Assembly (NCBI RefSeq): GCF_000153185.1
Contig: NZ_CH724150.1
Span: 551,223-588,008, forward strand
Source: Reinekea blandensis MED297
GTDB lineage: Bacteria; Pseudomonadota; Gammaproteobacteria; Pseudomonadales; Natronospirillaceae
Length of the DNA stretch: 36,786 bases
Direction of reading: 5' to 3'
A program made the position numbers and the translations under genes. The notes beneath the pieces are model-generated. The model had not been told where the DNA came from. It saw only the letters and a program-made list of their open reading frames with translations, and did no database searches. How positions within the stretch are numbered: position 1 is the stretch's first letter; each line of letters begins with the position of its first letter. Positions 23,302 through 33,300 of the stretch are shown piece by piece.

Positions 23302-25503
23302 GTGCGGAACCTGATGCTTGTAGTTGCGAACTGTCGAAGGGCGGCATTGACTGTGTTGCTGACCATCTTGCTGCCGGCCGTGTCGGCCGATGTCAGGGTG
23401 CTTTGGGATGTCTCGCAGAGCATGGCGCAGAACGATCCGGAGAACTACCGCGAGGATGCGTTACTGCTGATGCTGGAAGCCATTCCCCAAGGCGAGCGAG
23501 CGGCTGTCTGGACGTTTGGTCAGTACGTGAACCTGTTAGTGCCGCACGACACCATTGATGCCGAATGGCGAGCGCTTGCGCGGACGCGTATCCAACAGCA
23601 GGGCGCACCGGCCACTCGCACGAATCTTGGTCGTGCCCTGGACGAAGCCGCCTACGATTTTGCCTACTCGACCTATACCGGGCCCACTCACGTGGTATTG
23701 ATCACGGATGGTCAGGTTGATATCGCACCCAACGCCGATGTGAATCAGGTCGAACGGGGTCGCATCCTGAGTCAGCTGGTGCCGCGTTACAACTCGGCTA
23801 ATGCGAGAATCCACACCATCGCGTTGTCGGACGATGCCGATCACGCCTTGTTGCGCCAGTTGTCAGAACAGACGGGAGGTCAGTATCTGCGCGCGAACCA
23901 GGGCGCCGATTTGTTGCCTCTGCTGACCTCGCTGGGTAACGAAGTCGCGCCTGTGTCGCAGCTTCGTGTTCGTGACAGCAGCTTTCAGGTAGATCGCGCG
24001 GTTCGCGAAGTGACCGTACTCATGTACCACTCTCAGGGGGCTGTTGGGCTAAGGTCTCCCGATGGTCAAACCAGCAGTGCACTGAACCCTGGCGATCAGC
24101 GCTGGAGGGTTGGCCGCGGCTATACTCAGGTAACCGTCAGCAATCCAATGACCGGCACCTGGCGGGTGACCGGCGATATGGAAGATCCCACCCGGTTACG
24201 TGTGCTCTCGGACATCAACATCCGTTGGCAATCACCGGATAGCACGGCGGTTGCTGAAGGCTCCAGAGTCTCGATTCGCGCGACACTGACCGACGCCGAA
24301 GGCGAGCGCCTGAGTGGCGACCTTCGAGACCTGGTGGAAGCTCAGGTTCTGGTGAACGGATCGCCGGTTGAGAGCCGGGTTCTGGAAGACCGTATCGTTG
24401 CTGATATCCGGGTTGGTGATCGCGGTCAGCAGTTAAATGTCACCGTAACCGTCAATGGCGGGACCTTTAACCGTTTGGCTGAAAGGCAGTTTCAGGTTGT
24501 GGCTCCCTATGTTTCCGAAGTGCTGATGACCGAAACCGCCTATGAGTGGCGTTTGTATCCCAATCGACGCCTGTCACCCGGAATGTCATTGGCGGTGAAT
24601 GCGGAGTACACCGTGAATGAAGACGAGATGTCCGAACCCTTTGAACAGGCAGAAGCCGGTTATTGGGTCTGGGCGTTCCCTTACGATCAGCCCGATGGTG
24701 ATTATCAGGTTCAATTACGCGGTTTGATGATTGATGGTGAAGGGCGTGCCTTGCCAGTCAGCGGTGAGTCGATTCAACTGACCTTGCCGATTCAGGGTGC
24801 GGCTGGCATGGCTATGACACCGGCCGTGGCGGAAACACTTGAGCCGGAATCGCCGATGTCGGCGACGGAACCGGCCGGAGATTTTGTGAAAGATCCGATG
24901 CCGGACTTTGCCGAACTGCAGGCCGACATTATCGTCAGTCAGGACGGCGATGATTGGAGCGATGAGCCGCTCGCAGAGTCTGACGGCAACGCTGAAGGCA
25001 TCAATTGGTTAACCTACATCCTGTTGTCGATACCCGGTGTACTGGTGCTGGCGGGCGGTTACCTGGTTTATCGGCGATTGGAGAATCGTGCCAAACCCGC
25101 AGAAGAAGAATCTGCGCCGATTCTGGGTGGCGATGAGTTTGCCAGTCTGGATGATGTCGAGAACCTGCCGCCCGATGACGAACTCGACATTTCCCGGCTT
25201 GATGACGACTTTGAAGAAATGCCAGCCGTGGCTGAAGACGAAGGGGATCTCACCGATATGTTGGATGATTTACCAACCCCCGAGCAGACCGAAGCCCCAT
25301 CGCCCGCCGTTGAAGATATGCTCGATGATCAGCCGCCGACATTGGAAGCCGAGGCCGCGCCGGACACCGGTGAAACCGACCCGGAAGAGGAGTTGTTTGA
25401 CATCAGCAGTATCGATGATGATCTGGCTGATCTGGATCTGGCATTGGACGGCGATGATCCGTTTGCCGATGAAGACGATGACGAGACGGATAACCGCAGC
25501 TAA
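23302..25503 (+). CDS. Membrane-anchored VWA-domain protein
   Basis: This 733-residue protein has a signal peptide (1-29) and a von Willebrand factor A domain at about 30-215. Its metal-binding site is intact: DVSQS (36-40), T107 (TRTNLG) and D136 (LITDGQ). A long periplasmic beta-rich region follows, including Ig-like segments near 300-500. One TM helix sits at about 567-593 (LTYILLSIPGVLVLAGGYLVYRR). The 140-residue cytoplasmic tail is very acidic. It resembles a conserved gammaproteobacterial VWA family of unknown function (TIGR03503-like, from memory). The GTG at 23302 is used; the ATG at 23314 is an alternative, and no good ribosome site decides between them. Confidence 0.85.
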   Translation: MRNLMLVVANCRRAALTVLLTILLPAVSADVRVLWDVSQSMAQNDPENYREDALLLMLEAIPQGERAAVWTFGQYVNLLVPHDTIDAEWRALARTRIQQQGAPATRTNLGRALDEAAYDFAYSTYTGPTHVVLITDGQVDIAPNADVNQVERGRILSQLVPRYNSANARIHTIALSDDADHALLRQLSEQTGGQYLRANQGADLLPLLTSLGNEVAPVSQLRVRDSSFQVDRAVREVTVLMYHSQGAVGLRSPDGQTSSALNPGDQRWRVGRGYTQVTVSNPMTGTWRVTGDMEDPTRLRVLSDINIRWQSPDSTAVAEGSRVSIRATLTDAEGERLSGDLRDLVEAQVLVNGSPVESRVLEDRIVADIRVGDRGQQLNVTVTVNGGTFNRLAERQFQVVAPYVSEVLMTETAYEWRLYPNRRLSPGMSLAVNAEYTVNEDEMSEPFEQAEAGYWVWAFPYDQPDGDYQVQLRGLMIDGEGRALPVSGESIQLTLPIQGAAGMAMTPAVAETLEPESPMSATEPAGDFVKDPMPDFAELQADIIVSQDGDDWSDEPLAESDGNAEGINWLTYILLSIPGVLVLAGGYLVYRRLENRAKPAEEESAPILGGDEFASLDDVENLPPDDELDISRLDDDFEEMPAVAEDEGDLTDMLDDLPTPEQTEAPSPAVEDMLDDQPPTLEAEAAPDTGETDPEEELFDISSIDDDLADLDLALDGDDPFADEDDDETDNRS

Positions 25504-25538
25504 CGTCATGAAACGCATGGTTTGGCACGGTAAGACGC

Positions 25539-25804
25539 TAGTGTCCTGAGTCAGAAGTTCGTCTGCTTTCAGCGTGCCATTCAAGCCCTCTGGCAAGGCG
25601 TGTCTGGAAGGTAATGGTTGCTCCATTGGCAAGAGACAGAACGAAGCCAGAGGGCTTGAATGACGCGCCCGCAGGGAGCTCATGGAAAGCGCTATTACGG
25701 TGTTGCTCTTCTTGAAAAGATCATAATATTTCCTGCGAAGTGCGCCTTGTACTAGACCTTTCCATGAACTCTGAAGCTCGACGAACTACTTACTCAGGAC
25801 ACTA
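25539..25804. mobile_element. MITE-like element with terminal inverted repeats
   Basis: The ends are 26-bp inverted repeats (25538-25563 and 25780-25805) that match at 24 positions; both begin CTAGTGTCCTGAGT. Each end abuts a TA, consistent with TA target duplication of IS630/Tc1-mariner type elements. The element is about 266 bp and has no transposase. Inside are two nested inverted repeats: a perfect 17-bp pair (25578-25594 and 25646-25662) and a 13-of-14 pair (25676-25689 and 25758-25771). It lies 35 bp after the VWA gene and 63 bp before the glutamine amidotransferase gene. It may terminate or alter transcription between them. Confidence 0.8.
25578..25662. repeat. Internal 17-bp inverted repeat of the MITE-like element
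   Basis: CATTCAAGCCCTCTGGC (25578-25594) and its exact complement (25646-25662) flank 51 bp. As RNA this forms a strong hairpin. Smaller nested complementarity (TGTCT at 25601 and AGACA at 25634) extends it. Confidence 0.85.
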
Positions 25805-25867
25805 GCAATCTGTCAGGGCCTGTAGTGAAATAAAGCATTGATTGAATAACAGGGTTTAGTGCCGAGC

Positions 25868-26671
25868 ATGTGTGAATTGTTGGCGATGAGCGCCAAACTG
25901 CCCACCGATATCTCTTTCAGTTTTACCGGTTTTGTCGAGCGAAGTGGTCGGACCGGACCACACAAAGACGGGTTCGGGATCTGCTTTTATGAAGGCAAAG
26001 GGGTTCGGTTGTTTAAAGACCACCTACCGGGCTGCGAGTCACCGGTAGCGTCCTTTCTGCAAGGTTATCCCATAAAGTCGACGGCGGTCATCAGCCATAT
26101 CCGGCAGGCCAATGTCGGTCAGATTTCACTGGAAAACACCCATCCGTTTCAGCGGGAAATGTGCGGACGGATCTGGACGTTTGCTCACAATGGACAAATG
26201 AAGATCGAAGACATTCCAGAGCCCCGGCATTACCGGCCTGTGGGCCAAACCGACAGTGAAAAGCTGTTCTGCTGGTTGCTCGGAGAGTTGCGCGACAGTT
26301 GCAATAACCAAGGACGCATGCGCGATCACATCGATACGCTTGAGAAGCATTGCAACAGGATCAATCAGTATGGCGTGAGTAACATCATGATGAGCGACGG
26401 TGACAGCATTTTTGTCTACTGTTCAACTAAGCTTAGCTGGATTACCCGGCGCGCGCCTTTCGGCAAAGCACATTTAACGGATGCCGACCTGACCATTGAT
26501 TTCGCGGAAGTCACGACCGAAGACGATGTGGTGACGGTGATCGCCACGCAGCCGCTGACGGATGATGAGACCTGGCACCAGATGCGGCCCGGAGAAAGTC
26601 GCATCTTTGAGTTCGGGGATTGTGTCCAGACTCGATACGGGCCGGAAATTATTCATCACTCTCACTCATAA
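25868..26671 (+). CDS. Class II glutamine amidotransferase (YafJ-like)
   Basis: This 267-residue Ntn-type amidotransferase resembles E. coli YafJ. The start must be the ATG at 25868, because the product begins M-CELLAMS and removal of Met exposes the catalytic Cys2; the in-frame GTG at 25859 would put three residues before it and inactivate the enzyme. SHIRQANVG is the glutamine-binding motif, and HPFQREMCGRIWTFAHNGQM carries the NG oxyanion motif. GQTDSEKLFCWLL completes the site. Which ammonia acceptor is used is unknown, since there is no synthase domain. The MITE-like element ends 63 bp upstream, so its promoter may have been displaced or replaced. Confidence 0.9.
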   Translation: MCELLAMSAKLPTDISFSFTGFVERSGRTGPHKDGFGICFYEGKGVRLFKDHLPGCESPVASFLQGYPIKSTAVISHIRQANVGQISLENTHPFQREMCGRIWTFAHNGQMKIEDIPEPRHYRPVGQTDSEKLFCWLLGELRDSCNNQGRMRDHIDTLEKHCNRINQYGVSNIMMSDGDSIFVYCSTKLSWITRRAPFGKAHLTDADLTIDFAEVTTEDDVVTVIATQPLTDDETWHQMRPGESRIFEFGDCVQTRYGPEIIHHSHS

Positions 26672-26746
26672 GTAGCGGTCTGCAATGGCATAATCCGCGT
26701 AAATTGTGAGCATTGTTCATGAAAGAGTTGAAGTCATGGAATTGAC

Positions 26747-26785
26747 GCGCCACAATTGGCGCCCAAATTATCAAACGACCGTTTT
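26747..26785. promoter_or_regulatory. Candidate PsrA-type operator upstream of fadD
   Basis: CAAAC-N4-GTTTT at 26772-26785 is one base from the PsrA consensus (C/G)AAAC-N2/4-GTTT(G/C). PsrA is the TetR-family fatty-acid-responsive repressor of beta-oxidation genes in pseudomonads and relatives. A perfect inverted repeat GCGCCA-CAAT-TGGCGC lies just upstream at 26747-26762, and GGCCCGCGGGCC is at 26809-26820. Assignment is by motif only. Confidence 0.4.
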
Positions 26786-26863
26786 AATTCGGTCGGTCAA
26801 CAGATGAAGGCCCGCGGGCCAATCTTGCTGAATATACAATAACAACACTGAAAGGGAGGCCGT

Positions 26864-28528
26864 ATGACCGAGAGCTACCGGCATGAGAATTACCCCGAAG
26901 ATATGCAGGCAATCATCGACGCAGATTCCTACGAAACTGTCCTCGACCTGTTCGATGCGAAAGTTAAGCAATTCGCGGATAAGCCCGCGTTTACCTGCAT
27001 GGGCAAAACCATCACTTACAAAGACCTGGACGCGCTGTCGTCTGACTTTGCTGCTTACTTGCAGAATGAGACAGACCTGAAACCAGGCGACCGTATCGCC
27101 CTGCAAATGCCCAATATTGTTCAGTTTCCAATCGCCGCCTGGGGTGCGTTACGAGCCGGGCTGGTGGTGGTCAACACCAATCCACTCTATACCGAGCGGG
27201 AACTGGAGCATCAGATGAATGACTCTGGCGCCAAAGCGATGGTGGTATACGCCGGCATGGCGGCACAGGCACTCAAAGTACAGCCTCGTACCCCGGTTGA
27301 GAAAATCATCGTCACCGAAATTGCTGACTTGCATCCGCCGCTGAAGCGGGCGCTGGTCAACACGGTCGTAAAACGTGTTAAGAAAATGGTGCCGGACTTT
27401 GATGCGTCCAAAACCGTACCGTTCCGCACTGCACTTCGTCAGGGGCAGAACTTCAGCTACCGTCCTGTTCGTACCGGTCACGATGATCCAATTGTGCTGC
27501 AATATACCGGTGGTACCACCGGCGTAGCCAAAGGGGCCATGCTGACCAACCGCAACCTGATTGCCAACATGCTGCAGTGTTATGAATACTTTAAGCTGGC
27601 ACTGAAAGACGGCGAAGAAACCCTGATTACCCCGTTACCGCTATACCACATCTACGCCTTTACCGTGCATTGCATGGTCCTGATGTACACTGGTAATCAA
27701 AGCGTGTTGATCCCGAATCCGCGTGATATTCCAGGCTTCGTTAAAGAGTTGAGCAAACATCGGTTCACCGGCTTTGTTGGTCTGAACACCTTGTTTGTTG
27801 CCTTGTGTAACAACGACGATTTCAAAAAGCTCGACTTCAGCGGCCTGAAACTGACCATTTCCGGTGGTATGGCGCTGACGCATGCCGCAGCCGATACCTG
27901 GAAAGACGTTACCGGCTGCTTGATTAACGAAGGTTATGGCATGACTGAGTCTTCTCCGGTACTAAGCTTTAACCCTCCGGGTCATGCGCAACTGGGTACT
28001 ATTGGTGTTCCGGCACCGAGTACCGAAGTGAAAGTCATCAACGATGATGGCGTTGCTCAGCCCATCGGAGAACCTGGCGAACTGTGCGCTCGAGGGCCGC
28101 AGGTGATGAAAGGTTATTGGAATCGCCCTCAGGACACGGCAAAAACCATCGACGAAGATGGCTGGTTGAAAACCGGTGATGTCGCTGTACTGCAGGAAGA
28201 CGGTTATCTGAAGATTGTTGATCGTAAGAAAGACATGATTGTCGTATCCGGGTTTAACGTCTATCCGAACGAAATCGAAGATGTGTTGGTCGGTCATCCG
28301 AAAATCGTTGAATGCGCCGCGGTGGGCGTGCCGAGCGAAAAAACCGGTGAGGCGGTTAAAGTCTTCATTGTAACCAACGATGAAGTGTCCGATGAGGATC
28401 TGATCGCTTACTGCCGTGAACATCTGACGGCCTACAAGGTTCCGCGTCAGTTTGAACGTCGCGACGAGCTGCCCAAAACCAATGTGGGTAAGGTTCTGCG
28501 TCGCGAACTGCGAACGGAACAGGCTTGA
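26864..28528 (+). CDS. fadD: Long-chain fatty-acid-CoA ligase
   Basis: This 554-residue AMP-forming ligase activates free fatty acids to acyl-CoA at the inner membrane, the entry step to beta-oxidation. The ATP/AMP signature YTGGTTGVAKGAML is at 214-227. TPLPLYHIYAF, GYGMTESSP and the FACS-type motif DGWLKTGDVAVLQEDGYLKIVDRKKDMIVVSGFNVYPNEIED are intact, as is the final catalytic lysine region (LPKTNVGKVLRREL). Size is standard. AGGGAGG precedes the ATG. Upstream lies a PsrA-like operator and a GC-rich palindrome; a strong terminator follows. Confidence 0.95.
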   Translation: MTESYRHENYPEDMQAIIDADSYETVLDLFDAKVKQFADKPAFTCMGKTITYKDLDALSSDFAAYLQNETDLKPGDRIALQMPNIVQFPIAAWGALRAGLVVVNTNPLYTERELEHQMNDSGAKAMVVYAGMAAQALKVQPRTPVEKIIVTEIADLHPPLKRALVNTVVKRVKKMVPDFDASKTVPFRTALRQGQNFSYRPVRTGHDDPIVLQYTGGTTGVAKGAMLTNRNLIANMLQCYEYFKLALKDGEETLITPLPLYHIYAFTVHCMVLMYTGNQSVLIPNPRDIPGFVKELSKHRFTGFVGLNTLFVALCNNDDFKKLDFSGLKLTISGGMALTHAAADTWKDVTGCLINEGYGMTESSPVLSFNPPGHAQLGTIGVPAPSTEVKVINDDGVAQPIGEPGELCARGPQVMKGYWNRPQDTAKTIDEDGWLKTGDVAVLQEDGYLKIVDRKKDMIVVSGFNVYPNEIEDVLVGHPKIVECAAVGVPSEKTGEAVKVFIVTNDEVSDEDLIAYCREHLTAYKVPRQFERRDELPKTNVGKVLRRELRTEQA

Positions 28529-28546
28529 TCTGATTGCTTGCTCACC

Positions 28547-28572
28547 AAAGCCCTCCTGCGGAGGGCTTTTTT
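28547..28572 (+). terminator. Rho-independent terminator after fadD
   Basis: A 10-bp perfect stem (28547-28556 with 28560-28569, AAAGCCCTCC and complement) closes a TGC loop and runs into six Ts. Confidence 0.92.
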
Positions 28573-28661
28573 ATGCCCGTCCGAATCTCTCTGAGTCTGT
28601 CGACTTACCTTTTTTTTCGCCGACAATTGCCAATATGAATACTTAGCCGAATGGTGTTAAA

Positions 28662-30317
28662 GTGGCCGGCTTGTCATCATTTGAGGGTGGTCTCTTGGCG
28701 TTGCTGTTGGCTCTGTATCGGGAAAATCGTGTATTTGTTTGTTTGGGCACCTTATTGGTGATGCTCAGTGCCGGTTCCAACATCCTTACATTAAACTTCA
28801 TTAATGAAACCATCGCCTCACAAGGTGTTTTTCTTCGCCAGCATACGTTGTTGATTGTTGGGGTTCTGATGGGCGCGTTCGCCTTTGGCGCGGGTGCGCA
28901 AATGATGATGACTCAGCTTGGTTTTCGTGTCATTCATCAGATGCGTGGGCGTCTGCTGCGGCAGGTGCTGAACACAGACTACGAGTCGTTGATGACAGAA
29001 GGCAATGAAAAAGTGTATGCCGCCATCACCAAGGACATCGCTTCATTGCAGGCCGGTTTTACTCTGATCAGTTATGTTCTGTACGCCTTTACCTTAATCG
29101 TCGCGGGTGTCGCTTACATGTTCTGGATGCAACCGGTGCTGGCGTCCGTGGTCGTCTCACTTCTGGCCTTGACGACGGCGATCACGCACCGACTGTTGTT
29201 TCGGTTTAATCGCAACCTGCGCGAAGAAAGGGATCTGGAAGACGATCTGTTTCAGGGGTATAACCAGATTCTGTCCGGCCATAAAGAGCTCCTGCTGAAC
29301 GAGCCGCGAGGGGACAGCCTCTGGCGTCAGGTCATGAATGGACCGGCACATCAGGCAATGCGATTGCGGATTACCGCCGATCGCTACCTGATTACCAACA
29401 TTCATATGATGACGACTGTTGTACTTTTTCAGATCCTGCTGGTGTTCTGGCTGGTTTACCGTTTTGAGTTGGGATCACTGGCGCTGGCGTCTTCGTTTGC
29501 CTTAACACTGATGTTCATACGACAGCCTATCAACATGTTTCTCAATAACATCGGTCAGGTGATGATTGCCCGGGTGGCGTTAAAAAAGTTGCAGTCTTTG
29601 CAGTTGGCCGAAGTCCATCGAGAACCACTGGAGCCGCCTTTAGTCTGGCAATCGTTGGTGCTCGACGAGGTTTATTATCGCTATCCAAATGACCGTTCCG
29701 GCTTTGAGCTCGGCCCGATCAGCTTAACCATTCGCCAAGGAGAACTGGTATTTTTAGTCGGCCACAATGGCGCCGGTAAAACGACCCTGCTGCGCTTGAT
29801 TCTAGGCCTATTGTCACCAACCAAAGGCTCAATCAAGGTGGACGGGCGAACATTGCAGCCAGAGCAGTTGCGTCGCTATCGTCATGGTTACTCGGCGGTG
29901 TTGGCCGACTTTCATTTGTTCGGCGAAGCGGCGGTTCAGGAAGTGGATGAAACGACCTTGTCCTACTGGCTCGACCGGTTGGCGTTATCGTCAAAAGTCA
30001 CGCTGAACGATGGTGTCTTCAGTACCGTATCGCTCAGTACAGGGCAACGAAAACGACTGGCCATGGTCTCGGCCATTGCCGAAGGGCGGAAAATCATGGT
30101 TCTGGATGAATGGGCTGCCGATCAGGACCCGTCGTTTCGGGAGTTGTTTTATCGAGAACTCTTGCCGGAGTTAAAAGCGTTAGGCTACACCCTTCTGGTC
30201 GTCAGCCACGATGATCGTTACTACGATGTGGCCGATCGCCTGATTTCCATGGAGCAGGGGCACCTTGAGGTTTCCCGGTCTGAGTTCGCAGGCTCCGGAG
30301 TCGGGGATTTCAAATAA
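28662..30317 (+). CDS. Cyclic-peptide/siderophore-type ABC exporter, YojI/SyrD/PvdE family
   Basis: This 551-residue half-transporter fuses six transmembrane helices (about 25-310) to an ATPase. Walker A is GHNGAGKTT (377-385), the ABC signature LSTGQRKR starts at 468, and Walker B VLDEWAADQDP is at 490-500. WAADQDP and the following FYRELLPELKALG are hallmarks of the YojI/SyrD/PvdE exporters, which move microcin J25, syringomycin or pyoverdine precursors out of the cytoplasm. No peptide or NRPS gene is nearby, so the substrate is unknown and may be a general one, as for E. coli YojI. Start GTG 28662 has no clear ribosome site. It sits between the fadD terminator and the hrpA promoter. Confidence 0.88.
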   Translation: MAGLSSFEGGLLALLLALYRENRVFVCLGTLLVMLSAGSNILTLNFINETIASQGVFLRQHTLLIVGVLMGAFAFGAGAQMMMTQLGFRVIHQMRGRLLRQVLNTDYESLMTEGNEKVYAAITKDIASLQAGFTLISYVLYAFTLIVAGVAYMFWMQPVLASVVVSLLALTTAITHRLLFRFNRNLREERDLEDDLFQGYNQILSGHKELLLNEPRGDSLWRQVMNGPAHQAMRLRITADRYLITNIHMMTTVVLFQILLVFWLVYRFELGSLALASSFALTLMFIRQPINMFLNNIGQVMIARVALKKLQSLQLAEVHREPLEPPLVWQSLVLDEVYYRYPNDRSGFELGPISLTIRQGELVFLVGHNGAGKTTLLRLILGLLSPTKGSIKVDGRTLQPEQLRRYRHGYSAVLADFHLFGEAAVQEVDETTLSYWLDRLALSSKVTLNDGVFSTVSLSTGQRKRLAMVSAIAEGRKIMVLDEWAADQDPSFRELFYRELLPELKALGYTLLVVSHDDRYYDVADRLISMEQGHLEVSRSEFAGSGVGDFK

Positions 30318-30336
30318 CCCCGGTCCCGCCTATAAT
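30308..30336 (+). promoter_or_regulatory. Candidate hrpA promoter
   Basis: A perfect -10 TATAAT (30331-30336) lies 17 bp after a weak -35, TTTCAA (30308-30313). It is 32 bp before the hrpA ATG and begins just before the end of the exporter gene. Confidence 0.55.
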
Positions 30337-30367
30337 CGCGGCACTTTCATAAAATACTGTTGGATTC

Positions 30368-33300
30368 ATGTCGTCATCGGTCAATCCCGCCGACGTTCTG
30401 GCACAGCTGGATCAGTGTCTGGTTAAAGATCGTCATTTTCTGAAAACCCGTTGTCATAAGGCACAAGCCCTGCAACGGGATGGCAAAGAAGCCAGTAAGT
30501 TACTGTCAACCATTACGCATGTCTTTGAGAAGTCCAAAGCGGCTGTAACTGCGCGTGATCGGGCATTGCCTGAGGTGACACTGGCAGACGACCTGCCGGT
30601 GTCTGAACATGGCGAGGCCATTCGAGCCGCTATCCGTGATCATCAGGTTGTAGTCGTGGCCGGTGAGACCGGGTCCGGTAAAACGACACAGATCCCTAAG
30701 CTCTGCCTGATGGAAGGGCGCGGTCGTGCCGGCATGATCGGTCATACGCAGCCACGACGATTGGCCGCCCGGTCGGTCGCAAGCCGGATTGCTGATGAAC
30801 TCAAAACCCCGCTCGGACAAACGGTCGGGTTTCAGGTGCGATTCACCGATCAGTCATCCGACAGCACCGCGATCAAGTTAATGACCGATGGTATTCTGCT
30901 GAATGAAATTCAGCATGATGCCTTTTTGAGTCGTTACGACACCATCATCATCGACGAAGCACACGAACGCAGCCTGAACATTGATTTCCTGTTGGGCTAT
31001 CTGAAGCGGCTGTTACCCAAACGCCCGGATCTTAAAGTCATCATTACTTCGGCCACCATCGATGTGGATCGTTTCTCCGCCCATTTTGACAACGCACCGG
31101 TCATTGAAGTCAGTGGCCGATCGTATCCCGTGGATGTGTTGTATCGTCCGATGTCTAAAGAGGAAGAGGATTATTCCGCCGACTTACCCGGTGCCATTCT
31201 CGACGCGGTGAATGAGATCGAACAACTCGAACGCCGGGGTGAGACGCACAGCAAAGGTGGCGATATTCTGGTGTTTCTGCCGGGTGAGCGGGAAATCCGT
31301 GAGGCGTTTAATACGCTGAAACAGGCTAACTTGCGCGGTACCGAATTGCTGCCGCTCTATGCGCGATTGAGTGCTTCTGAACAGCAACGTATCTTTGCCG
31401 GACACAGTGGTCGACGCATCGTGCTGTCAACGAACGTGGCGGAAACTTCACTGACGGTGCCGGGCATTCATTATGTGATTGACAGTGGTCTCGCCCGGAT
31501 CAGCCGCTACAGTTATCGGTCAAAAATTCAGCGCTTGCCGATTGAACCGGTTGCTCAGGCGTCGGCGAATCAGCGCGCCGGTCGCTGTGGACGTATCGCG
31601 CCGGGTTTGTGCATCCGGCTCTATGATGAAGACGATTTTATCAGTCGCGATGAGTTTACCGACCCGGAAATTCTGCGAACTAATCTGGCCTCAGTCATTC
31701 TTCAGATGCTGCACATGCGTCTGGGTAAGATCGACGATTTCCCGTTTGTCGAACCACCCGATACGCGGATGATTCGTGACGGCTATACACTGTTAAACGA
31801 GTTGGCGGCGGTAAATGATCGGGGCAATCTGACGCCGGTGGGTAAAGAACTGGCGCGCCTACCCGTGGACCCTCGCATCGGTCGCATGATCATCGCTGCG
31901 AATCGCCACAAAGCCCTTCATGAAGTCTTGATCATCGCCAGCGCGCTTTCCGTACCCGATCCACGTGAACGGCCTCAGGATAAACAACAGGCTGCGGCCG
32001 AAAAACACGCGCAGGATAAAGACAAAGAATCCGATTTTATGGCGTTCTTTAATCTCTGGCAGCGCTATGAAGAGCAGCGTCAGGAACTGACGCAGAACAA
32101 ACTGCGTAAATATTGTAAAACCGAGTTCCTGAACTATCTGCGGATGCGTGAATGGCGCGACATTCATCGTCAGTTGCATCTGATGTGTCAGGAACTGGGT
32201 TTTAAGGAAAACAAAGAACCCGCCGGATATGAAGATATTCATAAGTCGCTCATGGCCGGCTTGCTCAGCCACATTGCGGCTCACAAAGAAGAGCGGACCT
32301 ATACCGCAGCGCGAGGCAAAAGCTGTGTGATACATCCATCATCGGTGTTTCGTCGTCGCGGACCAAAATGGTTTGTCGCTGCTGAACTCGTCGAAACCAC
32401 AGCCGTGTTTGCCCGAACGGTGGCGAAGATAGAACCTGCTTGGGTCGAACCGCTGGCGATGCACTTGGTGAAGCGCAATTACTCTGAACCGCATTATGAG
32501 AAAAAGCGGGGTCAGGTAGTCGCCCAGGAAACGGTACTGCTCTATGGTCTGCCGATTGTTGCCAATCGAACGGTTAACTTCGGCCGTATCGACGAAGCCC
32601 TGTCGCGTGAGATTTTCATTCGCCGCGCGCTGGTGGAAGGCGAGCTGGTGACCAAGGCTGGTTTTTTTGCGCACAACCAGGGGCTGCTGGATGATGTACT
32701 CGAGCTGGAAGACAAAGCACGACGCAAAGACATTCTGGTCGATGAAGAAACGCTTTTTGCCTTCTACGATGAAAAAATTCCATCAGACATCGTTAACAGC
32801 AAAGGCTTCCATGCCTGGTTGAAGAAACAACCGGATGATCTGTTACATTTCGATCCCGACGCGCTGAAATCCGATCGTGCCAGTGAGGTTGGCGCTCAGG
32901 CGTATCCGGACTCCTTTGAGACCAATGGCATGGTGTTGCCACTGAGCTACCGTTTTGAGCCGGGTCACGATGCCGATGGCGTGACGTTAAAGGTACCGGC
33001 TGCGGCGCTCTCCCAACTGCCGGAAGGGCGCTTACAGTGGCTGGTGCCGGGTCTGCTAAAAGAGAAAATCACTGCATTGCTGAAAGGCTTGCCGAAAGCC
33101 TACCGGAAAAACTTTGTTCCGGTGCCGAACTACGTCGACAGCCTGCTCGAAGCTCTGGTGCCGAGTGATACACCCTTGCACAAAGCCATTGGTGAAAAAC
33201 TCTTCCGTATGACCGGTATACGGGTACCGGAAGATGAATGGCCGCTGGATCGTATCGACTCGCATCTGCAACTGCGTTACGAAGTGGTCGATGACCACGG

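Noticed and set aside
25270-25683. Minus-strand ORF across the MITE-like element and the VWA gene end
   Set aside because: It crosses two unrelated features and has no recognisable product; it is not a transposase fragment.
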